64,000 nt of DNA from Pseudomonas sp. NKUCC02_KPG (GTDB lineage Bacteria; Pseudomonadota; Gammaproteobacteria; Pseudomonadales; Pseudomonadaceae). The translations under genes were made by a program, and so were the position numbers. The DNA lies in contig NZ_JAHKRC010000006.1 of assembly GCF_019345465.1 (NCBI RefSeq), positions 268,711-332,710 on the forward strand, given 5' to 3'. Below, piece by piece: positions 50,082-58,784 of this stretch. The notes beneath the pieces were generated by a model that was not told the origin of the DNA, ran no database searches, and was given only the letters and a program-made list of their open reading frames with translations. The stretch's first letter is position 1. The number at the start of each line of letters is the position of its first letter.

Positions 50082-50711
50082 CTATTCGTCGAGCTCATTC
50101 TCAAGCTTCAAAGCTCGCTTCCAGCTGTCCAGTTCCGCCAGTCGTTGCAGGTAAGCCTGCAGATGAGGGTACTGCGCCCCGCACTGCATCTGCTCGACCA
50201 CCGTGATGGCAACAAAAGCCAGCATGAAGTCAGCCCCTGACAATGTGTCCCCCACAATGAAGGTTCTGTTGGCAAGCGCACTGTCCAGAAACCCCAGGAC
50301 CTTATCAAACTCAGTCCGGGTATAGCCGTCCAGGAACTTGAGCTGAGTCCCGGCATTGATCTCAAACTGGGTAAACAGCTTGAGTAGCACCGGCACCATC
50401 GCCGAGCTTTCCGCAAAGTGAATCCATTGCAGGTACTGAAGATAATCCGGTGAGCTGAACGCAGGTTCCAGCCGGGGCGCAAACCGGCGGATCAGGTATT
50501 CGACGATGGAGCCGGATTCAACCAGCACATGCCCGTCGAGCTCAATCACCGGTGACTTGCCCAGCGGGTGAATGTTTTTCAATGAGGCCGGGGCGAGACG
50601 AGTGGCTGGATCGCGCTGATAGCGAATCAGGGTGTAAGGCTCTCCCATTTCTTCAAGCAGCCAAAGAATACGCAGCGATCGGGACGCGTTGAGGTGGTGA
50701 AGTGTGATCAT
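50082..50711 (-). CDS. Glutathione S-transferase family protein
   Basis: 209 residues. Thioredoxin-like N-domain residues 1-78 with HHLNASRSLRILWLLEEMGEPY, the cis-Pro in NIHPLGKSPVIELDGHVLVESGSIVEYLI; all-helical C-domain from about 88 (YLQYLQWIHFAESSAMVPVL) with the N-capping box region LSGADFMLAFVAI. The Ser in NASRSLR is the likely catalytic residue. Members conjugate or reduce electrophiles with glutathione. Near XenA and a DJ-1 protein it fits a reactive-electrophile defence set, though transcribed separately. Confidence 0.87.
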   Translation of the reverse strand: MITLHHLNASRSLRILWLLEEMGEPYTLIRYQRDPATRLAPASLKNIHPLGKSPVIELDGHVLVESGSIVEYLIRRFAPRLEPAFSSPDYLQYLQWIHFAESSAMVPVLLKLFTQFEINAGTQLKFLDGYTRTEFDKVLGFLDSALANRTFIVGDTLSGADFMLAFVAITVVEQMQCGAQYPHLQAYLQRLAELDSWKRALKLENELDE

Positions 50712-50781
50712 GAAGACTCTCTCTGATGAGGGGGCACCCGGAGCGTACGAACGTTTCAGCCTGCCCGGGCGCCGGCCGCGG

Positions 50782-51459
50782 TTACTTCAATTGGGCGACA
50801 AGTGCTTTGGCAACGCCTTCGGAACTGGCAGGGTTCTGGCCAGTGACCAGCTTGCCATCTTCGATGACAAAGGGAGCCCAGTCCGGCCCTTTTTCATAAA
50901 ATCCGCCCAGGCTCTGGAATTCATCTTCGATCAGAAAGGGCACGACATCGGTCAGCTCTACTGCAGCTTCCTCGCCATTGGTGAATCCGGTGACTCGGCG
51001 CCCTTTAACCAGCGGTGCGCCGTCAGCGGCCTTGACATGACGCAGGGCCCCGGGCGCGTGACAGACAAAACCAATGGGCTTGCCAGATCGCTCGAAGGAC
51101 TGGATGAGCTCGATGGACGTCTTCGACTCGGCCAGATCCCACAGCGGTCCATGACCGCCAGGGTAGAACACGGCGTCAAAATCTTTACTGCTGACGGTAT
51201 CCAGCTTGACGGTGTTCGCCAAAGCCCGCCGGGCATCAGGATCCGCGTTGAAGCGGTGGGTCATGTCCGTCTGAAAATCCGGCAACTCACTCTTTGGGTC
51301 CAGGGGTGGCTGACCACCGGCTGGCGACGCCAGAACCACCTCGGCCCCCGCATCCTTGAAGACGTAGTAAGGCGCTGCGAACTCTTCAAGCCAGAATCCT
51401 GTTTTCAAGCCCGTATCCCCGAGTTGATCGTGGGACGTTAGAACCATCAGAACTTTCAT
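50782..51459 (-). CDS. DJ-1/PfpI-like protein (class I glutamine amidotransferase fold)
   Basis: 225 residues. Conserved acidic residue in KTGFWLEEFAAPYYVF, the loop DAVFYPGGHGPLWDLAES, the nucleophile elbow with Cys in KPIGFVCHAPGAL and the following His. This is the Hsp31/glyoxalase III-like branch, reported to turn methylglyoxal into lactate or act as a chaperone or deglycase. GAGGG precedes the ATG. It lies 70 bp upstream of the glutathione transferase on the same strand and may be co-transcribed with it. Confidence 0.85.
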   Translation of the reverse strand: MKVLMVLTSHDQLGDTGLKTGFWLEEFAAPYYVFKDAGAEVVLASPAGGQPPLDPKSELPDFQTDMTHRFNADPDARRALANTVKLDTVSSKDFDAVFYPGGHGPLWDLAESKTSIELIQSFERSGKPIGFVCHAPGALRHVKAADGAPLVKGRRVTGFTNGEEAAVELTDVVPFLIEDEFQSLGGFYEKGPDWAPFVIEDGKLVTGQNPASSEGVAKALVAQLK

Positions 51460-51599
51460 GTCTTAGCCCTCATTGCTGCGGTTTGGCCTTTGGCAACGTG
51501 ATCTGCCTCGGGTTTATGCTGGTTGCACTGTCTTGACTATGTACGACCACCGTTTTTTGAATACGTGCAACACGAGAACCGCCACTCAAGTAACGCGAA

Positions 51600-52259
51600 T
51601 CAGTGTGCCCCGGCATCACGCAGCAACTGCGCGATAGCGGTCTGACCGCGTTCCTGCGCGTGTTGCAACGGGCTCACGCCCTTGTCGTCAGGCTGGTTCA
51701 GGTCTGCGCCGGCCTCGATCAACTGGCTGACAATCTGTTGATGTGCCGGTCCGCCATCAGAAAGCACGATGGCTTCCATCAAACAGGTCCAGCCCAGGCG
51801 ATTGACATGGTTCATGTCAACGCCTGCCGCGATCAGCAGGCGCACGGTTTCAACATGGCCGCGCTCGCACGCCGGGATCAAGGCGGTGCCGCCATAGCGG
51901 TTGGTGCTTTTCAGGTCGGCACCATGGGCCAGGGCAAGCTGGAGAATTTCATTTCGCCCGCTCGCCCCGGCCAACAGATAAGGGCTGTCCTGGATCAGGT
52001 TCTTCTGGTTAACGTTGGCACCGGCTTCGATCAGTGCCCTGGCGATCTCTATCTGGTTCTCACGCGTTGCAAGCAGCAGCGCACTGCTGCCATCGAGCGA
52101 ACGGTCATCGAGCTTCGCACCTTCAGTGATCAGTTGCTGCACCCTGCCCAGCTCACCGTTTCTCACGGCGTCGAGGAGTGTCTTGTCGCTTGCCATCACT
52201 ACTCCAGTCATCAACAGTGCGACCGTCAACAGGCCGTATTTAATCGTCCGGGAACCCAT
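51600..52259 (-). CDS. Periplasmic ankyrin-repeat protein
   Basis: 219 residues from the ATG at 52259 (GGAGGG upstream); 25 earlier codons are discarded. A signal peptide, MGSRTIKYGLLTVALLMTGVVMAS, is cut after Ala near residue 23 (MGSRTIKYGLL shown by position; hydrophobic core 8-20). The rest is five to six ankyrin repeats: KTLLDAVRNGELGRVQQLI, GSSALLLATRENQIEIARAL, DSPYLLAGASGRNEILQLAL, GGTALIPACERGHVETVRLL, GWTCLMEAIVLSD and GVSPLQHAQERGQTAIAQLL. It is a periplasmic binding scaffold; Pseudomonas AnkB supports catalase, but no catalase gene is next to it here. Confidence 0.82.
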   Translation of the reverse strand: MGSRTIKYGLLTVALLMTGVVMASDKTLLDAVRNGELGRVQQLITEGAKLDDRSLDGSSALLLATRENQIEIARALIEAGANVNQKNLIQDSPYLLAGASGRNEILQLALAHGADLKSTNRYGGTALIPACERGHVETVRLLIAAGVDMNHVNRLGWTCLMEAIVLSDGGPAHQQIVSQLIEAGADLNQPDDKGVSPLQHAQERGQTAIAQLLRDAGAH

Positions 52260-52370
52260 GTCACGCCCTCCAGAGAATCCATGAGAAACCAGTATGGTCA
52301 GGGCGCCAGGTATTCGGAAATTAAATATGCCCATGCTTTTCAGTGACTTTGTGCATGGTCCTGCTGAGGA

Positions 52371-53858
52371 CTAGAAGTTCTGTTTATAGATTTTCCCGCC
52401 TTTCATGATCATGCTGATATTGATCTGCGGGTCCTCCAGAAATGCCAGGCTTACCGTGGGGTCGCCTTCGACAACCAGCAGATCTGCCAATGCACCGGCC
52501 TCTATCCGGCCAACTTTACCGGGATAAGGATTGCGCGCTCCCGACAGCCCCAAAAGCTCTCCATTGATCTTTGTCGCCATGTTCGCAACGTCGTGCGCGG
52601 CGTAAAACCGGGTCAACTTCGCCAGTTGTCTTCCCTGAGTCGGTGTCTTTAGCGGATTGAATAAAATATCAGTCCCCCAGGCCGTTTTGATATTGAAGCG
52701 CTGGGCAAACTCATAGGCTTTCGCGGTGCCCTCGGCCACCACGCGCTGACGCTCTCGGCGCACAGGATCAGGATAAACATTGGCATCTTCATCCTGCAGA
52801 AACGGCTGAAGGCTCCACCAGATATCGTTGTCTGCCATCATGCGCACGGTTTCTTCATCAGCCAGTTGGCCGTGTTCGATCGATTTCACACCGGCTCGAA
52901 TGGCACGCTGAATACTTCTGGGCGTGTACGCATGCACCATCACATAGGTGCCCCAATCGGCAGCCGCTTCAACCGCCATTCTTAATTCTGACTCCAGAAA
53001 CTGGGTGCTATCGAGATGATCATAAGCAGAAGCCACGCCGCCACCGGCCATCAACTTTAACTGTGAGGCACCGAGCATGAGCTGCTCTCTTGCCCGCCTG
53101 AGCACTTCGGCTTCGCCATCGGCGATGGCGGCAGCACCCAGTTGTTCGGTAACGCTCAGTGACCTGAGAGAGCTGCGGGGAATCTCGGATCGCATCCTGA
53201 AATCACCGTGGCCCGAAGTCTGTGAAATCATGGCGCCGGATGGATAAATACGTGGCCCCGGGATAACGCCCTCATCAATTGCACGCTTCAAGGCAAACGA
53301 AGGTCCACCAGGATCGCGCACCGTCGTAAAGCCGCGCATCAAGGTGCTTTCTGCTTCGCGGGCGGCGACTAAATGGATATAGCCCGGGTCTGCACTCATC
53401 GCGTCAAGTTGCGTGATGCCCGCCAACGTAGTGTGCCAATGGGCATCAATCAGTCCCGGCATCACCACCCTTCGCCCGCAATCGATAACCACTGCCCCTT
53501 CGACATCCGTATTGGCGGGTAGCAGGGAGTCGATCACGCCAGCCTTGATCAGGATGCAGACGTTATCGTCAAGCACAACGCTTCCGTTGAATAAACGAAG
53601 ATTCTTGAGCAATACAGTGCTCACGCCGGACTCAGCGTTCGTGCCTTGTCCTGAAGTACTTGAGGTGCGCACTTCTGACAGCGGTGAGCCTTTGGGCTTG
53701 ATCCCGCTATAGACGTCACATCGAGACAGATCGAGCATCATCCTGGCGTGAAAATCCTGTATATCCGGCGAGCTACAGGTGCACAGGTCATGGGCTTCAA
53801 GCTCAACACGATGACTGGGTGTAAAGCGCGAACAAGCCGTTGCAGATTTAGGCCTCAT
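52371..53858 (-). CDS. Metal-dependent amidohydrolase (imidazolonepropionase/prolidase-like)
   Basis: 495 residues from the ATG at 53858. Amidohydrolase TIM barrel from about residue 80: HxH in GLIDAHWHTTLAGI, the presumed carboxylated Lys in QLKLMAGGGVAS, metal His in MVHAYTPRSIQ and IEHGQLADEE, and catalytic Asp in TAWGTDILFNP. That is a complete binuclear set, as in Xaa-Arg dipeptidase and ochratoxinase-like enzymes. The first 75 residues (Cys/Ser-rich, DLCTCSSPDIQDF) are unusual and match nothing I know; a later start is possible but lacks a ribosome site. Downstream of a GntR regulator on the same strand, 141 bp apart. Confidence 0.8.
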   Translation of the reverse strand: MRPKSATACSRFTPSHRVELEAHDLCTCSSPDIQDFHARMMLDLSRCDVYSGIKPKGSPLSEVRTSSTSGQGTNAESGVSTVLLKNLRLFNGSVVLDDNVCILIKAGVIDSLLPANTDVEGAVVIDCGRRVVMPGLIDAHWHTTLAGITQLDAMSADPGYIHLVAAREAESTLMRGFTTVRDPGGPSFALKRAIDEGVIPGPRIYPSGAMISQTSGHGDFRMRSEIPRSSLRSLSVTEQLGAAAIADGEAEVLRRAREQLMLGASQLKLMAGGGVASAYDHLDSTQFLESELRMAVEAAADWGTYVMVHAYTPRSIQRAIRAGVKSIEHGQLADEETVRMMADNDIWWSLQPFLQDEDANVYPDPVRRERQRVVAEGTAKAYEFAQRFNIKTAWGTDILFNPLKTPTQGRQLAKLTRFYAAHDVANMATKINGELLGLSGARNPYPGKVGRIEAGALADLLVVEGDPTVSLAFLEDPQINISMIMKGGKIYKQNF

Positions 53859-53999
53859 AGCGAGCGTTCCGTAAGCATTTTCAGGAACAGAGACTATAGA
53901 TCGGATTAAAAACGCTGATCGAAAAACGGCGGGCACACTGAAAATCCTTGGCGACGTGGCCCAAGGATTGGGTTCGGTGAAGGGGGAGCACGTTTTCCC

Positions 54000-54689
54000 T
54001 TAGAGTGATATCAGGTGTTTGAGCGGGTGGTAGTCCGTTTTCAGGGTGGCCGCGACGTCGAGAATCGCCTTCTCGATGCCATTTAAATGAATGCACGTCA
54101 GCTCGATCGCGGCGCCCTGGTTGCCAGCCTCGATGAACTCGATCAGGCGCAAATGCTCATCGTCGCGACAGGCTTCGTGGCTGTCATCATCGAGCGCGGC
54201 GGCATACAGCGAGGCGCGGGAAATCAGCTTCTGGAACCAGTCCAGCAACACCGGGTTGTTCAGGCTACGGGCAAGCTTGATGTGGAACTCGCCGAGCAAA
54301 TGTATCAACCGTTCGTGGTCGCCATTTCGGTGCGCCTCATCCTCCAGCAACAGGTGATCGCGCAAGTCGCGGGTCACGGCTGTGTCGCGCCGGCGACAGA
54401 GTTCGCTGACGATACCGATCTCGACCAGGCGCCGGGTTTCGAACAGCGAACGGATCTCTTCGTCACTCGGTAGAGATACGGATGCACCTTTATTGGGCTC
54501 TGTGGTGACCAGTCCATCGGCCTCCAATTGCTTGAGCGCGGCACGAACCGACGTTCGGCTCACGTTAAAAAGTTCGGCCAGGGAGGCCTCGCCCAGCTTC
54601 ATCCCCGGTCGCAACGAGCGCTTGCTGATTGCCTCGTAAACCCCTTGATAGACGCGGTCGACCGTGGTTTCGAGTTTCTTCTCGGTCAT
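54000..54689 (-). CDS. GntR-family regulator (FCD domain)
   Basis: 229 residues. Winged helix residues 8-75 (VYQGVYEAISKRSLRPGMKL, LAELFNVSRTSVRAALKQLE), FCD effector domain 90-215 with metal-site residues in LLGEFHIKLARSLNN and HLRLIEFIEAGNQ. AAGGAG precedes the ATG. It is divergent from the polyamine-type ABC operon at 54830, with the dyad ATTGCATACAAT in between, so it most likely controls that operon and perhaps the amidohydrolase gene behind it. Confidence 0.86.
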   Translation of the reverse strand: MTEKKLETTVDRVYQGVYEAISKRSLRPGMKLGEASLAELFNVSRTSVRAALKQLEADGLVTTEPNKGASVSLPSDEEIRSLFETRRLVEIGIVSELCRRRDTAVTRDLRDHLLLEDEAHRNGDHERLIHLLGEFHIKLARSLNNPVLLDWFQKLISRASLYAAALDDDSHEACRDDEHLRLIEFIEAGNQGAAIELTCIHLNGIEKAILDVAATLKTDYHPLKHLISL

Positions 54690-54784
54690 CTCAACACTCC
54701 TTTAGCGCAAAACAACCGGCCCCAGGCGATGAGCAGCCTTAAAAAAAGGGGGTTGCACGGGCAGATTAATCCGGTTATCACTAG

Positions 54785-54809
54785 ATTGCATCCAGACATT
54801 GCATACAAT
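54785..54809. promoter_or_regulatory. Putative GntR/FCD operator upstream of ABC operon
   Basis: ATTGCATACAAT (54798-54809) is a near-palindrome of the TTGTATACAA type bound by FCD regulators, and its left half ATTGCAT is repeated at 54785-54791. It sits 21 bases before the ABC ATPase start and would overlap the promoter. Confidence 0.55.
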
Positions 54810-54829
54810 AATTAGAGGAATGCACCATT

Positions 54830-55915
54830 ATGGGTCATCCAGTCGCAATTGAAGTGCGTAACGTCTCCAAACGGTATTCCGACGATCCGGGGCTGGCTCC
54901 AGCCCTCGACAACGTTTCAGTCGACATTGCCGACAATGAGTTCTTTACCCTGTTGGGACCTTCGGGCTGTGGCAAAACCACCTTGCTGCGCACCATCGCC
55001 GGTTTCGAGCATGTGAGCGAAGGGGAGATCCGTCTCGCGGGCGAACCGGTCAATGACTTGCCGCCGTTCAAGCGCCGGGTCAACACGGTCTTCCAGAGCT
55101 ACGCGCTGTTTCCCCACATGAGTGTCGCGCAGAATATAGCCTTCGGCCTTGAGATGCAGGGCCTTGATCATAAACTCATTCCCAAGCGTGTCGATGAGAT
55201 GCTCGCGCTGGTGCAAATGCAGCACCTGGCCAAGCGCAAACCTGCCGAGTTGTCCGGCGGGCAACAGCAGCGGGTCGCCCTTGCCCGGGCCCTGGCCCCC
55301 AAACCCAAAGTACTGCTGCTGGACGAACCGTTGTCGGCGCTGGACCTCAAGCTGCGCAAGGAGATGCAGGTCGAACTCAAGCGCGTGCAGAAGGAAGCCG
55401 GGATCACTTTTATCTTCGTGACCCACGATCAGGAAGAAGCCCTGACCCTGTCTGACCGGATTGCCGTGATGTCCGCTGGCAAGATCCTGCAGATCGGTAC
55501 GCCCAATGACATCTACGAGCGGCCGCAGCACCAGTTCGTCGCCCAGTTCATCGGCGATATCAATTTCCTGCCGGGGCATCTGAAACGTGGCCAGCAGAAC
55601 GAAAACCTATTTGTGCCAACCGGCATGCCGGTGGAAATCCCCTGCCCGGCCCAAGGCTTTGATGGCGCAAGAGTGCAACTGGCGTTCCGCCCGGAGCGCT
55701 CGCAACTGGTCGATCCGCAGCAGCCCCATCATTTGCGCGGCGTGATCGAAGCCGTCCTGTATGTCGGCACCGCGACGCTCTATCAGTGCCGGTTGAACAA
55801 CGACATCAAGGTCATGCTGCGCGAAAACAACGAAGGCCTGAACCGTGGGCGTGTGGTCGGTGATCGCGTTGCGGTCAACCTGCCACCCCATGCCTGCCTG
55901 TTGATGGAGGCTTGA
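54830..55915 (+). CDS. Polyamine-type ABC transporter ATPase (PotA-like)
   Basis: 361 residues. ABC domain 1-240: Walker A GPSGCGKTTLL, Q-loop VFQSYALFPHMSV, signature LSGGQQQRVALARAL, Walker B VLLLDEPLSALD, H-loop FVTHDQEEAL. A C-terminal TOBE/OB regulatory domain follows (GVIEAVLYVGTATLYQ). The PotA/PotG form energises uptake of polyamines and related cationic or amide compounds. AGAGGAA lies 9 bases before the ATG. First gene of an operon ATPase-permease-permease-binding protein-hydrolases-flavin reductase. Confidence 0.9.
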   Translation: MGHPVAIEVRNVSKRYSDDPGLAPALDNVSVDIADNEFFTLLGPSGCGKTTLLRTIAGFEHVSEGEIRLAGEPVNDLPPFKRRVNTVFQSYALFPHMSVAQNIAFGLEMQGLDHKLIPKRVDEMLALVQMQHLAKRKPAELSGGQQQRVALARALAPKPKVLLLDEPLSALDLKLRKEMQVELKRVQKEAGITFIFVTHDQEEALTLSDRIAVMSAGKILQIGTPNDIYERPQHQFVAQFIGDINFLPGHLKRGQQNENLFVPTGMPVEIPCPAQGFDGARVQLAFRPERSQLVDPQQPHHLRGVIEAVLYVGTATLYQCRLNNDIKVMLRENNEGLNRGRVVGDRVAVNLPPHACLLMEA

Positions 55916-55916
55916 G

Positions 55917-56834
55917 ATGAGCGTCAGCAGCACTTCCCCCGCTCTCAACCGTGCGCTGTTGCTCAGCCCGGTGGTTCTGACGTTACTGGCACTGATCGCC
56001 ATTCCGCTCGGCATCATGGGCTACATCAGCCTGCTGCCACGCAACGTGTACGGCGGCGTCGACTGGCAGGCCAACTGGCAATTGCAAAGCTACGTGCAGC
56101 TGTTTTTCCAGGAAGGTTTCGACGGTGAAAAGGAGCTCAACTGGGTGTACGCCCAGGCGCTGCTGCGCTCGGTGTTCCAGGCCGGCGGCACCACGTTGTT
56201 GTGTTTTCTGTTCGGCTTCCCGGTGGCGCTGTGGATGTCCAGCCTGACCCCGCGTCGGCGCAACCTCATGGTCTTGCTGATCACCATTCCGTTCTGGACC
56301 AACCTGCTGATCCGCAACTACGCGTGGCTGATCATTCTGCGCGAGCACGGGTGGGTCGCCCAGAGCCTCAATGCCCTGTTCCCCCAGGCTGGCGGCATCA
56401 CCCTCCTCTACAACGACTTCGCCGTCAGCGTCGGGCTGGTCTACAGCTTTCTGCCGTTCATGATTCTGCCGATCTACTCGACCCTGGAAAAACTCGACTG
56501 GCGCCTGGTAGAAGCGGCCTACGACCTCGGAGCCAACCGCTGGCACGCGCTCAAGCGGATCATTCTGCCGCTGTCGATGCCCGGCGTGATTGCCGGTGCA
56601 CTGCTGGTGTTTGTGCCGAGCCTCGGTGCATTCATCACCCCGGCGATTCTCGGTGGTGGCAAGACGTTGATGATTGGCAACCTGATCCAGCAACAGTTCG
56701 GCACCGCCCGTAACTGGCCGCTGGGCAGTTCACTGTCGTTCCTGTTGCTGGGGATCCTGCTGCTGTCGCTGATGCTCTACGCCCTCTATACCCGCAGCAC
56801 CGCCAAAACTCTACGTCGGGGAGCCACCGCATGA
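55917..56834 (+). CDS. Polyamine-type ABC permease (PotB-like)
   Basis: 305 residues, six membrane helices; the first periplasmic loop is long (about residues 38-75). EAA coupling loop is LVEAAYDLGANRWHALKRII near residue 200. It starts 1 base after the ATPase stop (TGAGATGA) and overlaps the next permease by 4 bases, so all three are translationally coupled. It forms the channel with the PotC-like protein. Confidence 0.9.
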   Translation: MSVSSTSPALNRALLLSPVVLTLLALIAIPLGIMGYISLLPRNVYGGVDWQANWQLQSYVQLFFQEGFDGEKELNWVYAQALLRSVFQAGGTTLLCFLFGFPVALWMSSLTPRRRNLMVLLITIPFWTNLLIRNYAWLIILREHGWVAQSLNALFPQAGGITLLYNDFAVSVGLVYSFLPFMILPIYSTLEKLDWRLVEAAYDLGANRWHALKRIILPLSMPGVIAGALLVFVPSLGAFITPAILGGGKTLMIGNLIQQQFGTARNWPLGSSLSFLLLGILLLSLMLYALYTRSTAKTLRRGATA

Positions 56835-57619
56835 TCGCCCTGCACCTGAAAAAACTGCCGCTGACCCGCGAAGTCAGTCTGTTGATCCTTGCTTACCTGT
56901 ACGTGCCGATCTTTGTGCTGATCGCGTACAGCTTCAATGCCAACCGCTCCGCAACGGTCTGGACCGAGTTTTCGTTCGCCTGGTACGGACGAATTCTGGC
57001 CAACCCGTCAATTCAGACCGCGGCACTGAACTCGATCATCGTTGCGAGCATTGCCACGGTCTGCGCCACAGCCATTGCGCTGCTCGCCGCGCTGGCGACG
57101 TATCGGCCGTTCTACGGGCAGAAAGTGGTCGAGGGCGGGATCAACCTGCCGCTCATCCTGCCGGAGATCGTTACCGCGGTCGCCACGTTGCTGCTGTTCA
57201 TGGCGCTAGGGATCAAGCTCGGTTTGCTGACCGTGATCGTGGCGCACATCGGCTTCTGCATCCCATTTGCCTACCTGCCGATTCGCGCTCGCTTGAATGA
57301 CCTGGACAAAAGCCTGCTGGAAGCGGCCAACGACTTGTACGCCAACCCGTGGCAGGTGTTTCGCCGGGTGACCTTGCCGCTGCTGTGGCCGGCGGTGTTG
57401 TCCGGGTCGGTACTGGCATTCGTGGTCAGCCTCGACGATTTCATCATGACGTTCTTCGTGGCAGGGCCTGGTTCGACGACCTTGCCGGTGTACATCTTCT
57501 CGGCGATCAAGGCCGGCGTGACGCCGGAGATCAACGCAATCTCGACCCTGATGCTGGTGATTTCCATCGTGCTGGTGGTGCTGGCCTTCTGGCTGGGACA
57601 ACGCGGCAAACAACAATGA
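56831..57619 (+). CDS. Polyamine-type ABC permease (PotC-like)
   Basis: 262 residues, six membrane helices, with the opening LTREVSLLILAYLYVPIFVL and EAA loop SLLEAANDLYANPWQVFRRV near residue 160, then VVSLDDFIMTFFVAGPGSTT, which is the conserved PotC segment. It overlaps the PotB-like gene (ATGA) and precedes the binding protein by 17 bp. It completes the heterodimeric channel. Confidence 0.9.
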   Translation: MIALHLKKLPLTREVSLLILAYLYVPIFVLIAYSFNANRSATVWTEFSFAWYGRILANPSIQTAALNSIIVASIATVCATAIALLAALATYRPFYGQKVVEGGINLPLILPEIVTAVATLLLFMALGIKLGLLTVIVAHIGFCIPFAYLPIRARLNDLDKSLLEAANDLYANPWQVFRRVTLPLLWPAVLSGSVLAFVVSLDDFIMTFFVAGPGSTTLPVYIFSAIKAGVTPEINAISTLMLVISIVLVVLAFWLGQRGKQQ

Positions 57620-57636
57620 GTCTGGAGCCTGCTGTC

Positions 57637-58704
57637 ATGAATAAGAAGAGCATGAAATTGAAACGTCTTGGTTACGGCGTCGCCGGCCTGGCCCTCAGTT
57701 GCTTCACCGTTTTTGCCGCACAGGCCGATGAGCCCAAGGAGTTGTTTTTCTACAACTGGACCGATTACTACCCGGTCGACCTGCTGGCCAAATTCGAAAA
57801 GGAGACCGGCATCAAGGTCACCATGGACGGCTACGACAGCAACGAAACCCTGCTGGCCAAGTTGCAGGCCGGTGGCGCGGCGTATGACGTGATCGTGCCG
57901 TCGCAATCGATCATGCGTACCCTGATCAACCAGGACTTGCTGCTGGAAATCGACACCCCGACCCTGCCCAACTTCCAGTACGTCAAACCGGCGTTCCGCG
58001 ACCCGAGCTTCGACCCTGGTCGCAAATTTTCGGCGCCTTACTTGTGGGGCACCACGGGGTTTTCCTATGACAGCGCGCGGGTCCCCGGCGGCAAACTGGA
58101 CGACTCATGGAAAGAATTTTTCGAACCGCGCAAGGAACTCCAGGGCCAACTCGCCGCCCTCGACACCTCCAGCAGCGTGATCAATGCAGCCAGCCATTAC
58201 CTGGGCGTCGACGAATGCACCGAAAACCCCCAGGACGCCAAGCGCATCCTGGAATTGCTGCAAAAACAGAAACCGTTCCTGAAGATGTACAGCTCGGACA
58301 ACACCGTGGACCGCATGGCCTCCGGTGAAGTGATCATGATGCAAAACTGGAACGGTTCCACCGCCCGCGCCACGTTGCAGAAGAGCAGCATCAGGTACGT
58401 GTATCCCCGTGAAGGCCTGGCGATGTTCCAGGACAACTTCGCCGTACCAAAAAGCGCGCCACACCCCGGCAATGCCAAGATCTTCATCGACTGGATGATG
58501 AAGCCGGAAAACGCCGCTGCCGTGTCCAATGCCATCGCCTATGACAACGGAATTCAGAGCGAAAACCTGATCGACGCCAAATGGCGAGTGATGGATGCCA
58601 TCAACATGCCCGAAGAGTTCGCCTCGCGCCTGCGCCCTGAAAAGGAATGCAGCAACAAGGCGCGGGAGTTGCAAGACCGGATCTGGTCCAAGCTCAAGGG
58701 CTGA
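57637..58704 (+). CDS. Polyamine-type periplasmic binding protein (PotD/PotF-like)
   Basis: 355 residues from the ATG at 57637 (GGAG 9 bases upstream). Signal peptide to about residue 29 (cut after AAQA). The mature start ELFFYNWTDYYPVDLLAKFE is the PotD/PotF hallmark (Trp and Asp that hold the ligand amine). Further family blocks are KLQAGGAAYDVIVPSQSIM, FSAPYLWGTTGFSYD and MIMQNWNGSTARA-like residues in EVIMMQNWNGSTAR. The ligand may differ from putrescine, since the genes that follow encode ring- or amide-hydrolases. Confidence 0.88.
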   Translation: MNKKSMKLKRLGYGVAGLALSCFTVFAAQADEPKELFFYNWTDYYPVDLLAKFEKETGIKVTMDGYDSNETLLAKLQAGGAAYDVIVPSQSIMRTLINQDLLLEIDTPTLPNFQYVKPAFRDPSFDPGRKFSAPYLWGTTGFSYDSARVPGGKLDDSWKEFFEPRKELQGQLAALDTSSSVINAASHYLGVDECTENPQDAKRILELLQKQKPFLKMYSSDNTVDRMASGEVIMMQNWNGSTARATLQKSSIRYVYPREGLAMFQDNFAVPKSAPHPGNAKIFIDWMMKPENAAAVSNAIAYDNGIQSENLIDAKWRVMDAINMPEEFASRLRPEKECSNKARELQDRIWSKLKG

Positions 58705-58784
58705 TCCAGAACCAGGGGGCCGCCTTCGCATGCAAGACCGCGAAGAGGCCCCGTCAAACACCCTAGAAATCCAAGAGGTTTGCC

